The position numbers and the translations under genes were made by a program. 64,000 nucleotides of DNA from Liolophura sinensis (Eukaryota; Mollusca; Polyplacophora; Chitonida; Chitonidae). The notes beneath the pieces are model-generated. The model ran no database searches and was not told the DNA's origin. It saw only the letters and a program-made list of their open reading frames with translations. Where the stretch lies: NCBI RefSeq assembly GCF_032854445.1, contig NC_088302.1, positions 54,530,046-54,594,045 of the forward strand. Reading direction: 5' to 3'. Within the stretch, counting starts at the first letter, position 1, and each line of letters begins with the position of its first letter. Positions 23,851-36,400 of this stretch are shown here, piece by piece.

Positions 23851-24943
23851 TGCGGTTCCCTTAAGTTTAATTGATAAAAATCCATCCACTATTGTCTCAC
23901 ATTATTATGAAACTAAACGGTTAAGACTGCGTGTGGCTCTATTATCCACAGGATTTCATCCTTGACATTCTTTAATTCTATAACCTCATGCGCTCTTTAA
24001 TAAATAGTAATACTGTGGGTTTGTTTTCCTCGTACAGGGACCCGGCTGGCTCAGACAGTTTTGGTACAGACTCACTGAAACTATCAGGCGTATGGACCAA
24101 TGACGTTGCGTGCTCGAATCCAACTCTCGCCGTACTGGCTGTGGCTATAAATCATCAGTTTTCTCAGGTACCAGGCGAACCTGTCTCCTCAACCAATATA
24201 AATAAATATTAGCAAGTTATGCTATGGAGTAATTCGAAGCGTGTGAAAAATAGCCCACTATATTGTAAGGCAGCTATTGCGTCTTTCAATATGGTTGTGC
24301 ATAATACAAAACAAGGTGTATTTAATTATTGATTTGATTTGTTGATTGACTATTATGACAAACCAGACATTTCGGAAGACATGGAAATCAATTGAATATT
24401 CGCCGTTTTATGTACTGGGTAATTGTTTCGCCACAGCCATCTGTAATGCCATTGTCACGGGATGGTACATTCCGCGTAACCTCCTCTGGAATCATAACGC
24501 GGAATGTATATTTTATGTTCAGTCAACCGTTTGTAACATTCCGCAATTTGATCAGTTCCCGGCATCTATATACTCCAACGTGCCAAAAAAAGAAACGACG
24601 GTTGGTCGTTAATAAACTGAACCACTTGAGGACTAGTAGCTTGCCCATATCTGGAATAAATATGTATCTCTTATTCGCCACACACGATCAGCTTTGTCAC
24701 ACTGTCATACTGAAGCAACTCGTCAGCCTAATATACGCGTACGCGGGATAAATTCAGTCTACTGGAAGTCTGAAATCCTGTAACATATTGTGCATATTGT
24801 TATCTTAGTCAGCGGATACACAGATCAGACAGGACATCACTTCTGCCAAATATGTATTTTACGTGGGTTCAACGGGCTCTGAAATCAATTTGAATATGAT
24901 CGCATGACTCGAGTCCGAGAATTAAACCCGTGATGGTTACTTG
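23851..24943. other. Spacer with a perfect 12-bp inverted repeat
   Basis: No gene recognised. TACATTCCGCGT (24466-24477) pairs with ACGCGGAATGTA (24497-24508) across a 19-base loop, and AACATTCCGC recurs near 24535. Confidence 0.4.
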
Positions 24944-25336
24944 TTATGATAGTTCAAATCCAGGTTTCGCATTTTGTAAAACGCATTGTCCATCGAGGTT
25001 ACAAAACCATTTGAAATGAGCAGTTAAATTCATTTGTAATGGGAAGATCCGTTCACGTATTTCCTTTGGAGAAATCAGAGAAATCAACCCAGTCATGGTA
25101 GGAGGAAGTTTAATGAGGTGCCGATTGACAACAACATAACTGTCAGCTATCTGGTAGGTTTGTCTTACCCCTAACAGCATGCACGCTCTACGCACAGTAT
25201 TACATCCATTTTCTCTTAAAATATTGAGTAAAATGGATAGAGTAGTAAGATCCACTCCTACACTTTCGTACCACCCCATGTGATCCGTATATTTCAGAAA
25301 TATCCTATATTCGACATTATCATCCAGTAAGAACAA
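24944..25336 (-). CDS. Unrecognised open frame, possible coding remnant
   Basis: A 130-codon minus-strand frame with balanced composition (it includes MFLLDDNVEYRIFLKY and CNTVRRACMLLGVRQTY). I recognise no family. A possible acceptor (CTTTTTAG) precedes it, but no donor or partner exon was found. It lies beside a dead reverse-transcriptase element and may be part of another mobile element, or chance. Confidence 0.25.
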   Translation of the reverse strand: MFLLDDNVEYRIFLKYTDHMGWYESVGVDLTTLSILLNILRENGCNTVRRACMLLGVRQTYQIADSYVVVNRHLIKLPPTMTGLISLISPKEIRERIFPLQMNLTAHFKWFCNLDGQCVLQNAKPGFELS

Positions 25337-25439
25337 TTCACATTTCTAAAAAGACTACATAAGACTTCCCAAAACTAAACTGTCTAGATAGGGGTCTTCA
25401 TTTAATCAACGTACCACGGATTGTAAATGATTCAGAGGT

Positions 25440-27145
25440 TTGCAATGCTGTGCCGAATTATTTCAACATACGAGAGTCCCCATGCATTTCTTGCCAATAT
25501 ACAAAACCAATCGCTTTTAAGATATTTAATTACGCGAAAGCAGTTAAAGATTTTAAGATGTCTGATTATACATCTGGTAGATACAGTTGTGACTGTGAAT
25601 CGTCAGACATCATTTACAATCCATGTCAACATGCCATGACGGGTAACCTTGATATTGTAAACATTGGTGATCTACGAAGTCTGCTGGTGAGAAGTCCGAA
25701 GTACAGAGAGCCGAGAAAGATAAATATGAGAGCTAATAAGAAGACAGTCCTTTCAGCGCTTGAACATTCTGCAAATAAATGATCTAAACGGGAGAGGATA
25801 GAACCTTCAGCCCTTAACATCTGGCTTGAGTCAGTCATGAAAAAGGTTGTGCATGCAATCCACCATATCTATAGTAATGCTCATGTGGCAGCCAGCAAGT
25901 TCTCAAGGATCCTACCATGCGAAAGGTACTTTCGCAGAGAAAATGGATTTTTAGAGAAAATACGTTATTGTTCTGCGGACAAAGCTTCTAATAATATTAC
26001 ATTAGTCTGCAGGAATTATTACTATAAGATTCTTGTAGAGAAGATTAATATCACAAATGCCTGGAAGAAACTGTTTTAAAAAATCAGTCCTTTCTCAAAC
26101 AGAGGAGTACATCCGTACCTTCCCGTCATACCGACATACCACAACTTTACTGGATTCCAAAAATGCACAAATCCTCATGCAAAGGTCGCTTTGTTGCCGG
26201 ATCAAAAAGCTACACAACCAAACTTGTATCAACTCTCTTAACGAAAGCATTACAAGGAGCACAGTCATTTTGGAACAAGTACTCTGATGCAATTGCAAAA
26301 AAGGCTTCAACTGCCTGTGCATTATTAAAAACTCTAAACGTTTGACTGAAGAACTAGACACTCTAATACACATACCGTATAAGGACATCTCCACTTGGGA
26401 GTTCCCCACTCTCTATACTACGGCTCCTCAGCGCGGATTTAATAGACAGAATTTCATCACTAATTGTTTCAGTGTTTAATAAATCTGGTCACCACTATAT
26501 TAACGACAGAGGCAACAAAGCCTTCTTCAGTTCCATTACATACAAGGGTTACCATTCATGGGATGTTTCCATGTTCATTGAATTGCTTGAGTTTCTCATT
26601 AATAAATCTGTATGAAATTCTGGGAAACCGTATATCATCATTGTATAGGTATTCCGATGGGAAGAAATTGTGGCTCCCTTTTGGTCGAATTATACCGGTC
26701 CTCATGTGAATACGACTATGTGCAGAAACTATAAAGTAGTAATCCTCACCAGTCCCAATAGCCAAGGCTGTGAAACATATTTACCCACCTTCGCTGGATT
26801 TACACGAAATCACAAACTCTCCAAGTGGTACATCTTATCTCAACCTGTTTTTGTACAAAGACCAAGACGGTTTCCTCAATCGCAGACTTTACCACAAGAG
26901 GGGTGGTTTCAATTTTGACATTGTAAATCATCCTTACTTGGAGAGCAATATACCGAAGGGTAATGCATATGGCGAGTACATATCTCGCCTTGTAGCATTT
27001 GTTAGGTCCTGCGTGTTGTGTGACGATTTCAATCAAAATCACAAGTTATTACCACAAAAACTAGTGTGTCAAGGTTATTCCATCAAAAGCCTGCAATCCA
27101 AGTTTTTTACGTTTTACATTGAGTATAATTCTCTTGAAAGTAAAT
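25440..27145 (+). pseudogene. Dead reverse-transcriptase element
   Basis: Pieces of one retroelement protein appear in order but in changing frames: a Cys-rich segment (CDCESSDIIYNPCQHAMTG) with SPKYREP at 25450-25779, interrupted by TGA at 25780; ADKASNNITLVCRNYYYKI to 26079; a fingers-like WIPKMHKSSCKGRFVAGS at about 26148-26345; STWEFPTLYTT near 26390; GIPMGRNCGSLL at about 26647-26680; and SYLNLFLYKDQDG through FNFDIVNHPYLESNIPKG to 27145. The catalytic Y-x-DD block expected between the GIPMG and IYPP segments is missing, so part of the palm has been deleted. The layout resembles a Penelope-like or related reverse transcriptase I recall from invertebrate genomes; the class assignment is tentative. 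Confidence 0.75.
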
Positions 27146-27262
27146 AGGGGACTCTACGACATGATGGTGTCTAATTCCGCTTAACCTGAGGCTAGGGGTA
27201 GTACATTCATCGTGTTGAATTAGATCGCCACGTTGGATATGTGAACAGTTGCAATCAAAGCG
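27143..27262 (-). repeat. Dispersed 120-bp repeat, copy 2
   Basis: Inverted relative to 2045-2165 and begins exactly where the reverse-transcriptase frame stops. It may be the terminal repeat or 3' region of that element. Confidence 0.65.
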
Positions 27263-30260
27263 CAACCGAGATACATATTTTGTTATCGACAACGGATATT
27301 CTAGCATGGTACACGATATGAATACTGATTTCACTCAGTCACCTAGAACATACCTGTTGACTGCTTCTCTTTGCATGATTCCGTTCTGTTTTCATACTTT
27401 ATATACTTTCCTAGTTCTGTGGTTTGTGTTGTACGTCGTTTTGCGGAATTGGCCTCGCGATTACTGACCTGGAACGTCTTTTTTTGGACGGCTGGTATAT
27501 GAATGTCTGTTTCGACGCATAGCTTGCACAGCGATCGTAGTTTATGCAAGGGCGATAACTTTCAAAGGTAACTATCTATATAGGTTCGTGTGGGTATTCT
27601 CCCTTCCAGTACGACATACGTGAGACCAACGCCAAGATAATCTAAGAGCCAACATACCACCGGCGGATATACCTATTCTAGCCAGACTTCTTTGAATCTG
27701 GAAATTTTAACAAGGTGAGCTACTAATCAAGAGATGCTTGACACAAGTGTAGCTATAAATTAATTAATCAGATGAAAAGTAATAATGGCGTTCTTCTGCT
27801 GAATTACGACCAAAAGTTTGCAAGCTTGGTTCAAAAATTCTGAAAGTGTGGCCCCACTCCACATTATGGCCTCACTTACTTGCACGGCGCTCTGAATGGA
27901 ACATGTCAAGTAGTGATTCGGTGATTTTGTAAGGCGCAGTTTTGAGGAGTCCATCGAAGCATCTCCGGCAATAAGGTTTGAAGTCTACACATAAAGTTGA
28001 TATGGCATTGTGGATTATTCCTTACGCTATGTGTAAGATAAACAAGGAAACAAAACACAAAAACTTATCCTCCTTAATACGGCTTTTTTATATTCACATT
28101 GCATTTTACATTATAAAAAATGATCTTACATAAGAATTATCATGGAGAATTCCATTATTTGTGCAGGTAAAAAACGCCATCTTCTCAGGTCAACTCAACA
28201 GTGTTGGTAAAATGCCCTAACAAATCAGCAGAAAAAGCAATATGGGCCTAGTGTCCTGAATGGGGCAACTGGGCTAACTGCCACACATAAGCGACAACAA
28301 ACTGGCAAGTCTGGGGCAGGTTAGCATAGTGAGGACGACTACATCAATCATGAAAACAATACACCGCTCAGCCTACGTATTACATCTCTCCATAAACGAC
28401 GGTTATTGCGATTAAGTAGAAGCGTTTGTTCCTATACAAAATGTACAAAATAGCTATATACATTGGTATAATACAGCAACGATGAAAGCAAAACAATTAA
28501 GAATTATAACTCTGCAGTATCTGGTTAGGTTATTACAGCTCAGAGTAAATACAGTTAAATATTAATAAGGAGACTGACAGACAATAGATTTCACCTGCAT
28601 TTAGAACACTGATAATAAATACTTGTACATTCCATGATTAAACTGAACATCTGAAAGTTTTCCAACTTAAATAAATGCAATCATGGCTTTGCATTTCATT
28701 GAATATCATAAAATATTTTTGTGCTGAGTTCATGAAAATAAAAATTCATTATGCGGATATTTGTAAAAGTTTACATATTTACATATTAGAGGTTAGCCCA
28801 TAGATAATTGCACCGTATGAATATGCTTATGGTATAATGATCTACCTAACGTATGGATTTTGACAGTAGTCTGTAACAAACGATAATGCTATAGTGGAAT
28901 ACATATTATACTTAGTAATGCTATATGTATAACCAGAAGTTCACTACCTAAAAGTGTAGAACTTCCGTATAGCTAGTCTCCACGGCAGAGTACACATATT
29001 ACGTCATCTGTAAAAGCTCGCGCCATCTGGTGGAGAAATATGCCAACTTCTTGGGTGAAAACTGTGCACTGAATTACGGGAAATCTAACTGTAAACGGCT
29101 GCTACACCTGCAAAAACTGGCCGCACCTTGAGACCGAAACTTAGTATTTAAAAGCAACGATTTCGCTGGTCATTGTTGCTATGCAGTTAAGAACACATTG
29201 ACTATTTCTATATTTCCAAGCAACTATACAACAATTACTATCAAAAACATTGTTGCCCTTTTACAAAACATTCCGTTGTTGTATTTTTTTAAGTCCATTT
29301 CTAGACAACCGCATTTGAAACCCATCATACATCAGCCGTTTCTCAAAAGTGTGCTGCGCTATTGAGAAAATACATGGCTGCGCACACACTTACATAATGT
29401 ATTAGAAGTCGAAGAAAAGTGTAAAGAGCCATGGAGACCAGCTATAGGGAAGTTGCATACTTCTAGGTAATGGACTTCAATTGTACAGATAACACAAACA
29501 CAATTCACGATAAACAACAATCGTAACTAAACAGAGGTCAACAGATTATGAATATATTAAAAAGTCAAATTTCTGACTTTATACATAAATAGTTCTAGCA
29601 TGTGCGCCAGGAAAGTCTCACTTTACCAAATTGTTCATTTTTCTTTTCATATAATATAATGTGTTGTGTCGTGACGTGTTCTGTTTACAGTGTATATCGA
29701 CAAGTAAGATAGGTGGTGGATACATGTTCTGGTTTGAATGCACACCTGGCTATATAGAGTTTACACTGAGTATTATTACACTTTTACTTGCAAGTACGTT
29801 AATGGCTATAGTGACCGCTACCACGCATGAGAACGTGGTGAAGGTGAGTTCTGGTGTTCGGCGGTAAACATCAATCAAGAATTAAAATCAAACAGGTGCA
29901 AGTTATGCAAGACGAAAATGACAGTAGACAAACGGCGAAATTACACACTGGTATGTTAGCACCATCTATCAGATTACATTTGTTATGTTTACAAAGCAAT
30001 CTTAAAAATAAGCAGCTACGACAGAGATGAAGAGTGGCGTTTATAAGAAGACTTCCAGCTGTTCTCACACATGACAAACAGTACAGCTGTATCGCAAGCC
30101 CAACATCCGCTTTCCAACTCCTATTTAAACGACCCACCCGTCAGTTGAGCGGGTAAAAAGGCGGCTTTGAGACTACATGAACGTTTTTTCAATGGCTGAT
30201 GGAGGGTTTCATTAACAAAGGAGATCGATCAAGGTACAAGTTTTGTTCAGAAGTCCTTCG
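27263..30260. other. Downstream region, probably including the 3' UTR of the PDZ gene
   Basis: No gene recognised. The PDZ gene on the minus strand stops at 30261, so its 3' UTR must extend into this stretch. I saw no canonical minus-strand AATAAA, so the cleavage site is unknown. Short frames on both strands show no family features. Confidence 0.35.
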
Positions 30261-30412
30261 CTATCGCCGAATTATCATCTTCACATCCCCAGACGGCAGA
30301 AATTTCAAATAGTTCCAGGCTTCGTAATGGCGTAATCCTTGGAAACTTTTGCCATTGACTTCCAAGATTTCATCCTTCTCTCGCAAAAGTCCGCATTTAT
30401 CGGCCGCTCCAC
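30261..30412 (-). CDS. PDZ gene, last exon (second half of PDZ4)
   Basis: Acceptor ACTTCCAG then GTGGAGCG. Encodes [20 protein letters not shown] and [19 protein letters not shown], ending KMIIRR and TAG at 30261-30263. The frame is too short to stand out alone but completes the PDZ fold started in 30732-30929 (phase 1 to phase 1, giving LFKGGAADK). The protein ends right at the last beta strand, with no tail. Confidence 0.9.
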
Positions 30413-33400
30413 CTGGAAGTCACGACAAACAATGAAGTCTAGAGTAATAACCAGAATACTCGTGTCCTTTTTTTTCAATACAGGAATTAGTCATACAAAT
30501 GCATCGGTAAATCAGAAACTTTGAACACTGAGAAAATGTTTTCATTATTCTACGTGTATACTGTAACTCTGTGCTTTGAAAACACCATGATAAAGTCTGA
30601 CTTTGTCCTGCCGATGATAATGATCAAACAACTTCCTCTAACACGGTTTCAGTGGAACTTTAAATGTTAGTTATACACAAAAAAATCTCCATAAACTGTT
30701 CTGAAAGTGGAAGATGATTTATGTCTGGTACCTTTAAACAGTCGCTTAATGAGGATTGGTTTATCCCCTAGCGGCGATCCTGTGCCGCCCTCCAAACAGA
30801 AACCAAGGCCGGTAACTCCTTTGCTCATGGTCACTTCTATTGTCTCCATAGTTGATGGATCTCTCTCAACTCCTGTGACTGCAAAATCAACAGAGAAGGT
30901 GATCATGCACTTGGCTGATGATGAGTCGTCTTCCTGGGACATGGTAAGCAGATATGATTTCATATATTCTATGGCCATGTATACAACTTAACGAACCAGT
31001 GAACATCGAAACATCCTCATTTTTAGAACTACAACTTTTGGTAGTTACAAATCAGAATAAAGTCCAGTTCTATATTGATCCTGTTTGTGAATGTGATGCG
31101 CTAGTTATTACCTGCAGTTTTCTCTGGACTGACTGACGATCTCACAGCTCTAGACCTCACAGTATTTCTCTCTGGGCTGGGAGATGTGGCTTTCTCCGGA
31201 GACACACGTCGTGGAAGGTCCGTAGACACCAAATCCTTCCCTTCCGCCCTCACATGATTGCGTCTCAATCTTGTTGTCTCTTGCGTTTTGGGGTTTGTAT
31301 CCTCCATATGACCTTGGGTTTCCTCTTTCGTAGGGTGGCTTTCACCTGAGCTACGAGCCAGGACCAAAACTAGCTGCTCCCGGCTGGTTCTTAACATGAC
31401 CCGGGCGTCGTGTGGGGAGCGGCCCTCTACAGTCTTACCATTCACCATGAGTAACTGGTCATTAATCTCTATGTGTCCGTCTTTTCCAGCTGTGCTGTTC
31501 TTTTCAATGTCAGAAATCTGTATTGGAAACAAAATGACCACATGACCACATTCTTAAGTTACATGCACGTTTAAACTGCAATTGAGGAGAATACTCCTGT
31601 CCTTTTTTAGGTAACATTACGTTGAACAAAAGTTGTATATCTGTACCCAAGACTTGTGTGACAAATCATTCTCCTAATATCAACCTGTATATTATATATC
31701 GGTACTATTTCTTTGACTTACCAAAATTTCGTTCTTGAGCCCGTGCTTGAAGGACAGGCCAACTTTCTCTCCGATGTCTTTGTGGAGAACCACAAGTACG
31801 ATTTCATCGTCATTAGCGCCTGTCTTTTCCATGGTTTCGTTGGCTTTATTCAGCAGAGATGAGAGCTCATCAGGCGGTAAGAATGGCTTATCAGAACTAA
31901 AGAGAGCACCGGACTGTTCCGGCCTCTTGGAGATCACCGTTACCTTACGGCGGTTGGAAGATGCCGCCGTGTTGGTGGAGAATTGGCTTGCTTGTACGAT
32001 GTGGCCATTGTTTTGGTCAGTCACTGGGTGCCGAGAGATTTCAGAGGACGCTGTGACGGTGGGGGAAATGTTTTGTCTTGTCTGGTCGACATGGCCATTG
32101 CCTTCTTTGGTTTGTGGAATGAGGGAAGTATCTGGGGACATCGAGACGACAGGGGCAGCAGTTTCGCTTCCCTGCACGGTATGACCAGTACTCTGTTCCG
32201 CCGGTGGGATGGGAGAAATGTCAGACGACAAAGTGACGGCAGTCGGAGCTGTCTGGCTTTTCTGTACGATGTATTCATTGCTTTGGTCGATTTGTACACC
32301 AGAGATGTCAGGCGACACAGCCACAGCAGCGGTGATGGTTTTGTCAGTGCTTTCCCTGTCATGGTTACTTTTGTCTTTTCCCGCACTGGTCGACACATCG
32401 GAGGGTACGCAGACAGTTGTGTTGTGCTTTTTTGACAAACTATCCACGTCAGCACCTGGAGTTTTTGTGCTCTGCATTGTACCGGTGCCGTTTTCCGGAA
32501 ACGATGGCTGAATGGTGTCGATAAGGCTTTTGTCATCTTCATATGGCGTAGATGCGACAAGATCTTCGTCTTGAAATTCCAGAGAGACATCAGTTGTTAA
32601 CGGCTCTTCTTTCGAAACAGCGCCGATGGAAAGTGAAACGTTTGAAGGGGATGTAGGGGAATTATTCACATTGCTGTAATCTGCTATCTGTAAAGAGGTG
32701 GTATGTACTGCATCTTGATGACGTCTTAGGGCTAATGGCGGCCTGGGTTCCGATGAGCTTATCACAGACGGTTCAGCATGGAGTGGTGGGCTCCCTAAGT
32801 CGGTGACCAAATCCGGAGGTGGGGAAGACGGCAGAGGTGGAGGAGCAGAGCTTGGAAAACTTGGAGGGAAGTCGGAGTCCTCGTCATTTGTCATTGAAGA
32901 CAGCGTTTGCGTATCGGGTTCAACTGTTGAGGACACCATAACTGAACCATTTTTTAATTTTCCAGGTTTTTCCACGTTTTCTTTGTCATTAGTACTTTTG
33001 CTGCTTGATAAGTGCAGCCCTTCCTGAGATACCCCATCCCCTATTGCAGTGTCTGTCTTGCTGTTCAGAACCAAATTTCCAGCCTCAATGACAACGTTAT
33101 TCGTCTCTGATGGTAAAACCATCACTGGTGATTGGCTCCCTTCTACCAGTACTGTGGTGTTGTCATCTTCTGACCGCTTCAGCGGTATAATTGAGTCGTG
33201 CTCTGATGAGGAATCGTTGCCGTCTGACGGCACATCGGTTGCTATGGTCTCTAGGAGAGAATTAGTCTTCAGTGCAAATGAAGGTTCAGTATTCGACATG
33301 TCCACCTCCACTGATATAGTTGCAGCGGAATTCTGTGAATCTGGTAAAGGTCCATCATCTGCTACTAATCTTGCTTCCACTACTTCTCTTTCAGGTTTGT

Positions 33401-36400
33401 TCTCAATGGGTACAGAATCTAAACTTACTTTGTCTGGTTCGTTCGGTTCCGTCGCCTGGCCGTCCATCAAATTAGATGCTGTCAGAAGAGAGCTGTCAAT
33501 TACATCACTTGATACTGCTTCTGCAAACTTCTCGAAAACCGGTATTTCTGGGTGCTCTGAAGAGCTTACAACCTGTTCTTTATTGTTCAAATTGCTATTT
33601 TTAGATTCGTCACTTTCAGAAACAATAAAGCTGCAAGGCGTCTCAATTCTGTCTACATCAACCCTCTCACGAGAGTCATTCAGAGATATGTTCATTTCTG
33701 TGCTATCTTGTACGCTGTCCTTGAGAGCTTTGCTGTCATCGACAATCTTGGCCTCAGGGCTAATTGCACCATGCAAACTTTTCTGGGGAATTCTCTTACA
33801 ATCTTCATGAAGCTTTTTGCTGTCATCTGCCGGTTTTGTGTCTATAACCAGTGATAGCTCCTTCACACCTTCTGGGGGTTTGTCTTCCTTGTTTTTATCT
33901 GTCTTAATAACAGATTCACTTTGACTTAGCACTGCAGAGGACCGTGCTTCCGTTTCTACATTTTGATGGTAGGTTGCACTCACAGACAGTGTCTCTCCAT
34001 CAGTCAAAATCGCCTGATTGCCTGAAGGTTTGTCCTGAAAATCGATTACATGTGGTGGGTTTGCACATTCTACTTTTTCAACTGGTTTATTTGAACTGTC
34101 ATTGGAGTCTGTCCGGAGTTTTATCGGCATTAGGTTTAGTTTAGGCGACACCTGATGTATTTTTGGCTGTGTTCTGGTGAATGCGGCAGGGCCACTCCTT
34201 GGTCTTAATGCTGGTGCCAGTTTCGAGGGATTGACCTGCGATGTTGATGATGGATGATTAACATCTGCAGGTTCCACGGGCTTGGAAGGAATCTGTAACC
34301 CTTTTAATCTAGTTAAAGATGACGTAGACATAAGTGATCGGGTGTTGAATACTGTCTCCACGCTATGAGGTCGAGTCGTCAATTTTAGTCCACTCTCCAC
34401 GCTATGAGGTCGAGTCGTCAATTTTACTCCACTATTTGAACTCTTATCATGTTTGTTTTCTTTAGACGTCAAAGCAAACAATGCTGATTTCTTCTCCGTC
34501 TCAATTTCTTTTTCCCCAGGTGGTTCTTTCGATCCAGATTCAGTAGAACTAGGACTCTGCGGTTCACTTTGGCTGCATTTGATTTCTCCTGACTTTCGTT
34601 TCGGTTTAGGAGCAACTTTTGGAGGTGGTTTTGGAGACATCTCAGCCTTCATTTCCGGTTTAGGTTCTTCTGATACAGAAAATGAAAAATGTTTGCGCAA
34701 GTCATTCCCTGAATTGGAATTCTCAAAAGACATTCGAGGTGAGAAGACTTTGTCCGATTCTGGTGAGACAGGCGATACCTCCTCATGCTGAAATTTATCG
34801 ATAAGACCTGACATTTTTCGGCTCATTGGCGACTTCACTGTTCCAAACTGTTTAGCGACGCTCGATGGTTTCCTGTTTGATTCTAATACATCTTTTGTGT
34901 CGGGTGTTCTTGGGCTCTGCAGTGGAGAGCACGACTCAAATGAAAGGCTTCTAGGGCTGTCACTTTCTGATGTCTGGCTTCTTGGCCGTGTTCTTGGCAT
35001 CACAGGCGGTGGGGGTCCCTTGGGGCTGGTTATTGATGTACGTGGTGAAGCACTCGGCCGCACCATTACTGGAAATGCTTTAACCTCCACTGACCCTTCA
35101 CTCTCCTGTTCCTTGGGCTGTTGTTCAATGGCTTCTTTCTGGGCAATGTCAACATTCAGACTTAATTCATCTGATGATCTACCTCTTCGTCTTGGCATTA
35201 CCGGTGGTGGTACCATTTTCTTTGGTGAAGTACTGCCACATTCAGGATCAACAATTTCCACTTTACGAATAGAAAATGTCCCTTCCAGTTTTGAGGCAGA
35301 ATCTGATCCCTCCCTTGGAATATTAATCTTTGGTACTGAATTCTGAACTGCAGCACTTGTCTCTTTCTCACCTGCCCGGAGATAAGAGGTGGAAATACTG
35401 CCATCCGCAGAATCTAACGACTCTTTGCCAGCTGACAAACTTGAAAAAGAATTCGCCTTGTGCCTGGCACTCCAAGAGACTTCTGATTGAAATTCTTTCT
35501 GTCCACTGCTTTCATCAAATCTCTCCTGTGGCTTGAGGTTATCATTACTGAATGATTCGGATGACTCTAGAGAAAAAAGATACAATTACAACTCACTGAA
35601 GGTCTTTACATTGAAACTAACTATCACCTGAATTTCCCAATTAGTTTGATTGTTTACGTTTAACAAAATCTATATAACCAATCAGGATCTGTTGCCACTG
35701 AGGTTACACGAAGGTGTAAACTAAAAGTAATTTATCCTCATTTAGCACTTTCACATTAAACTATCCATCAAATGAATGTCAGAAATGGTGGGGTTCTTAA
35801 ACATACATTTCAACAAAATCTGGATGACCCATCAGGATCTGTTGGCACTCTATCCTCATTTAGCATGTTTTTAACACAATGCTAAATCTCATGGACATGC
35901 CAAATCAGTGAGAAAAAAACCTATAAATGCAGGATTTGTGAAAAACAATGTATTACCTTGTTCTGTCTTTTCTTTTTCTACTGGTTTAGTAGACACAACT
36001 AGTTTGATAATCCCTCTGGGTAAAAGCCTCAGTATCTGCTGCACCTTTGTGTCGGGAAGGCCAGTGATCTCTGTTCCATTGACGCTCAACAGGTAATCCC
36101 CAACCCTGTAAACAAGAAACATACCCATAGTTCTGCTTCACAAGAAATTGGGCTCTCCATGAATTAGCTACTAATAACTTTAATAACTGAAAACACTAAA
36201 ATCCAATTTTAATAATTTGCATTTTTTCAATAATTAATTTAATGAATTCCTTTTTGTTGTCTCCATCTATAAACATTTTAAGGGACTACTGATTAGCCAG
36301 GTAGGTAAAATCTGCCGACCAAAGAAACACTGTTTAAATTCATTCCAGCTGGTTCATAAAACTGGCCAGGTACTTGGCCGTCAGATTGTATTCGGTGAGC

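Noticed and set aside
24944-25336. N-terminal part of the reverse-transcriptase element
   Set aside because: It lies on the opposite strand and shows no resemblance to the element's expected N-terminal segment, so it is listed separately with low confidence.
32803-35536. Long plus-strand open frames opposite the PDZ gene
   Set aside because: They are antisense shadows of the giant minus-strand exons; they break at the exon borders and show no domains.
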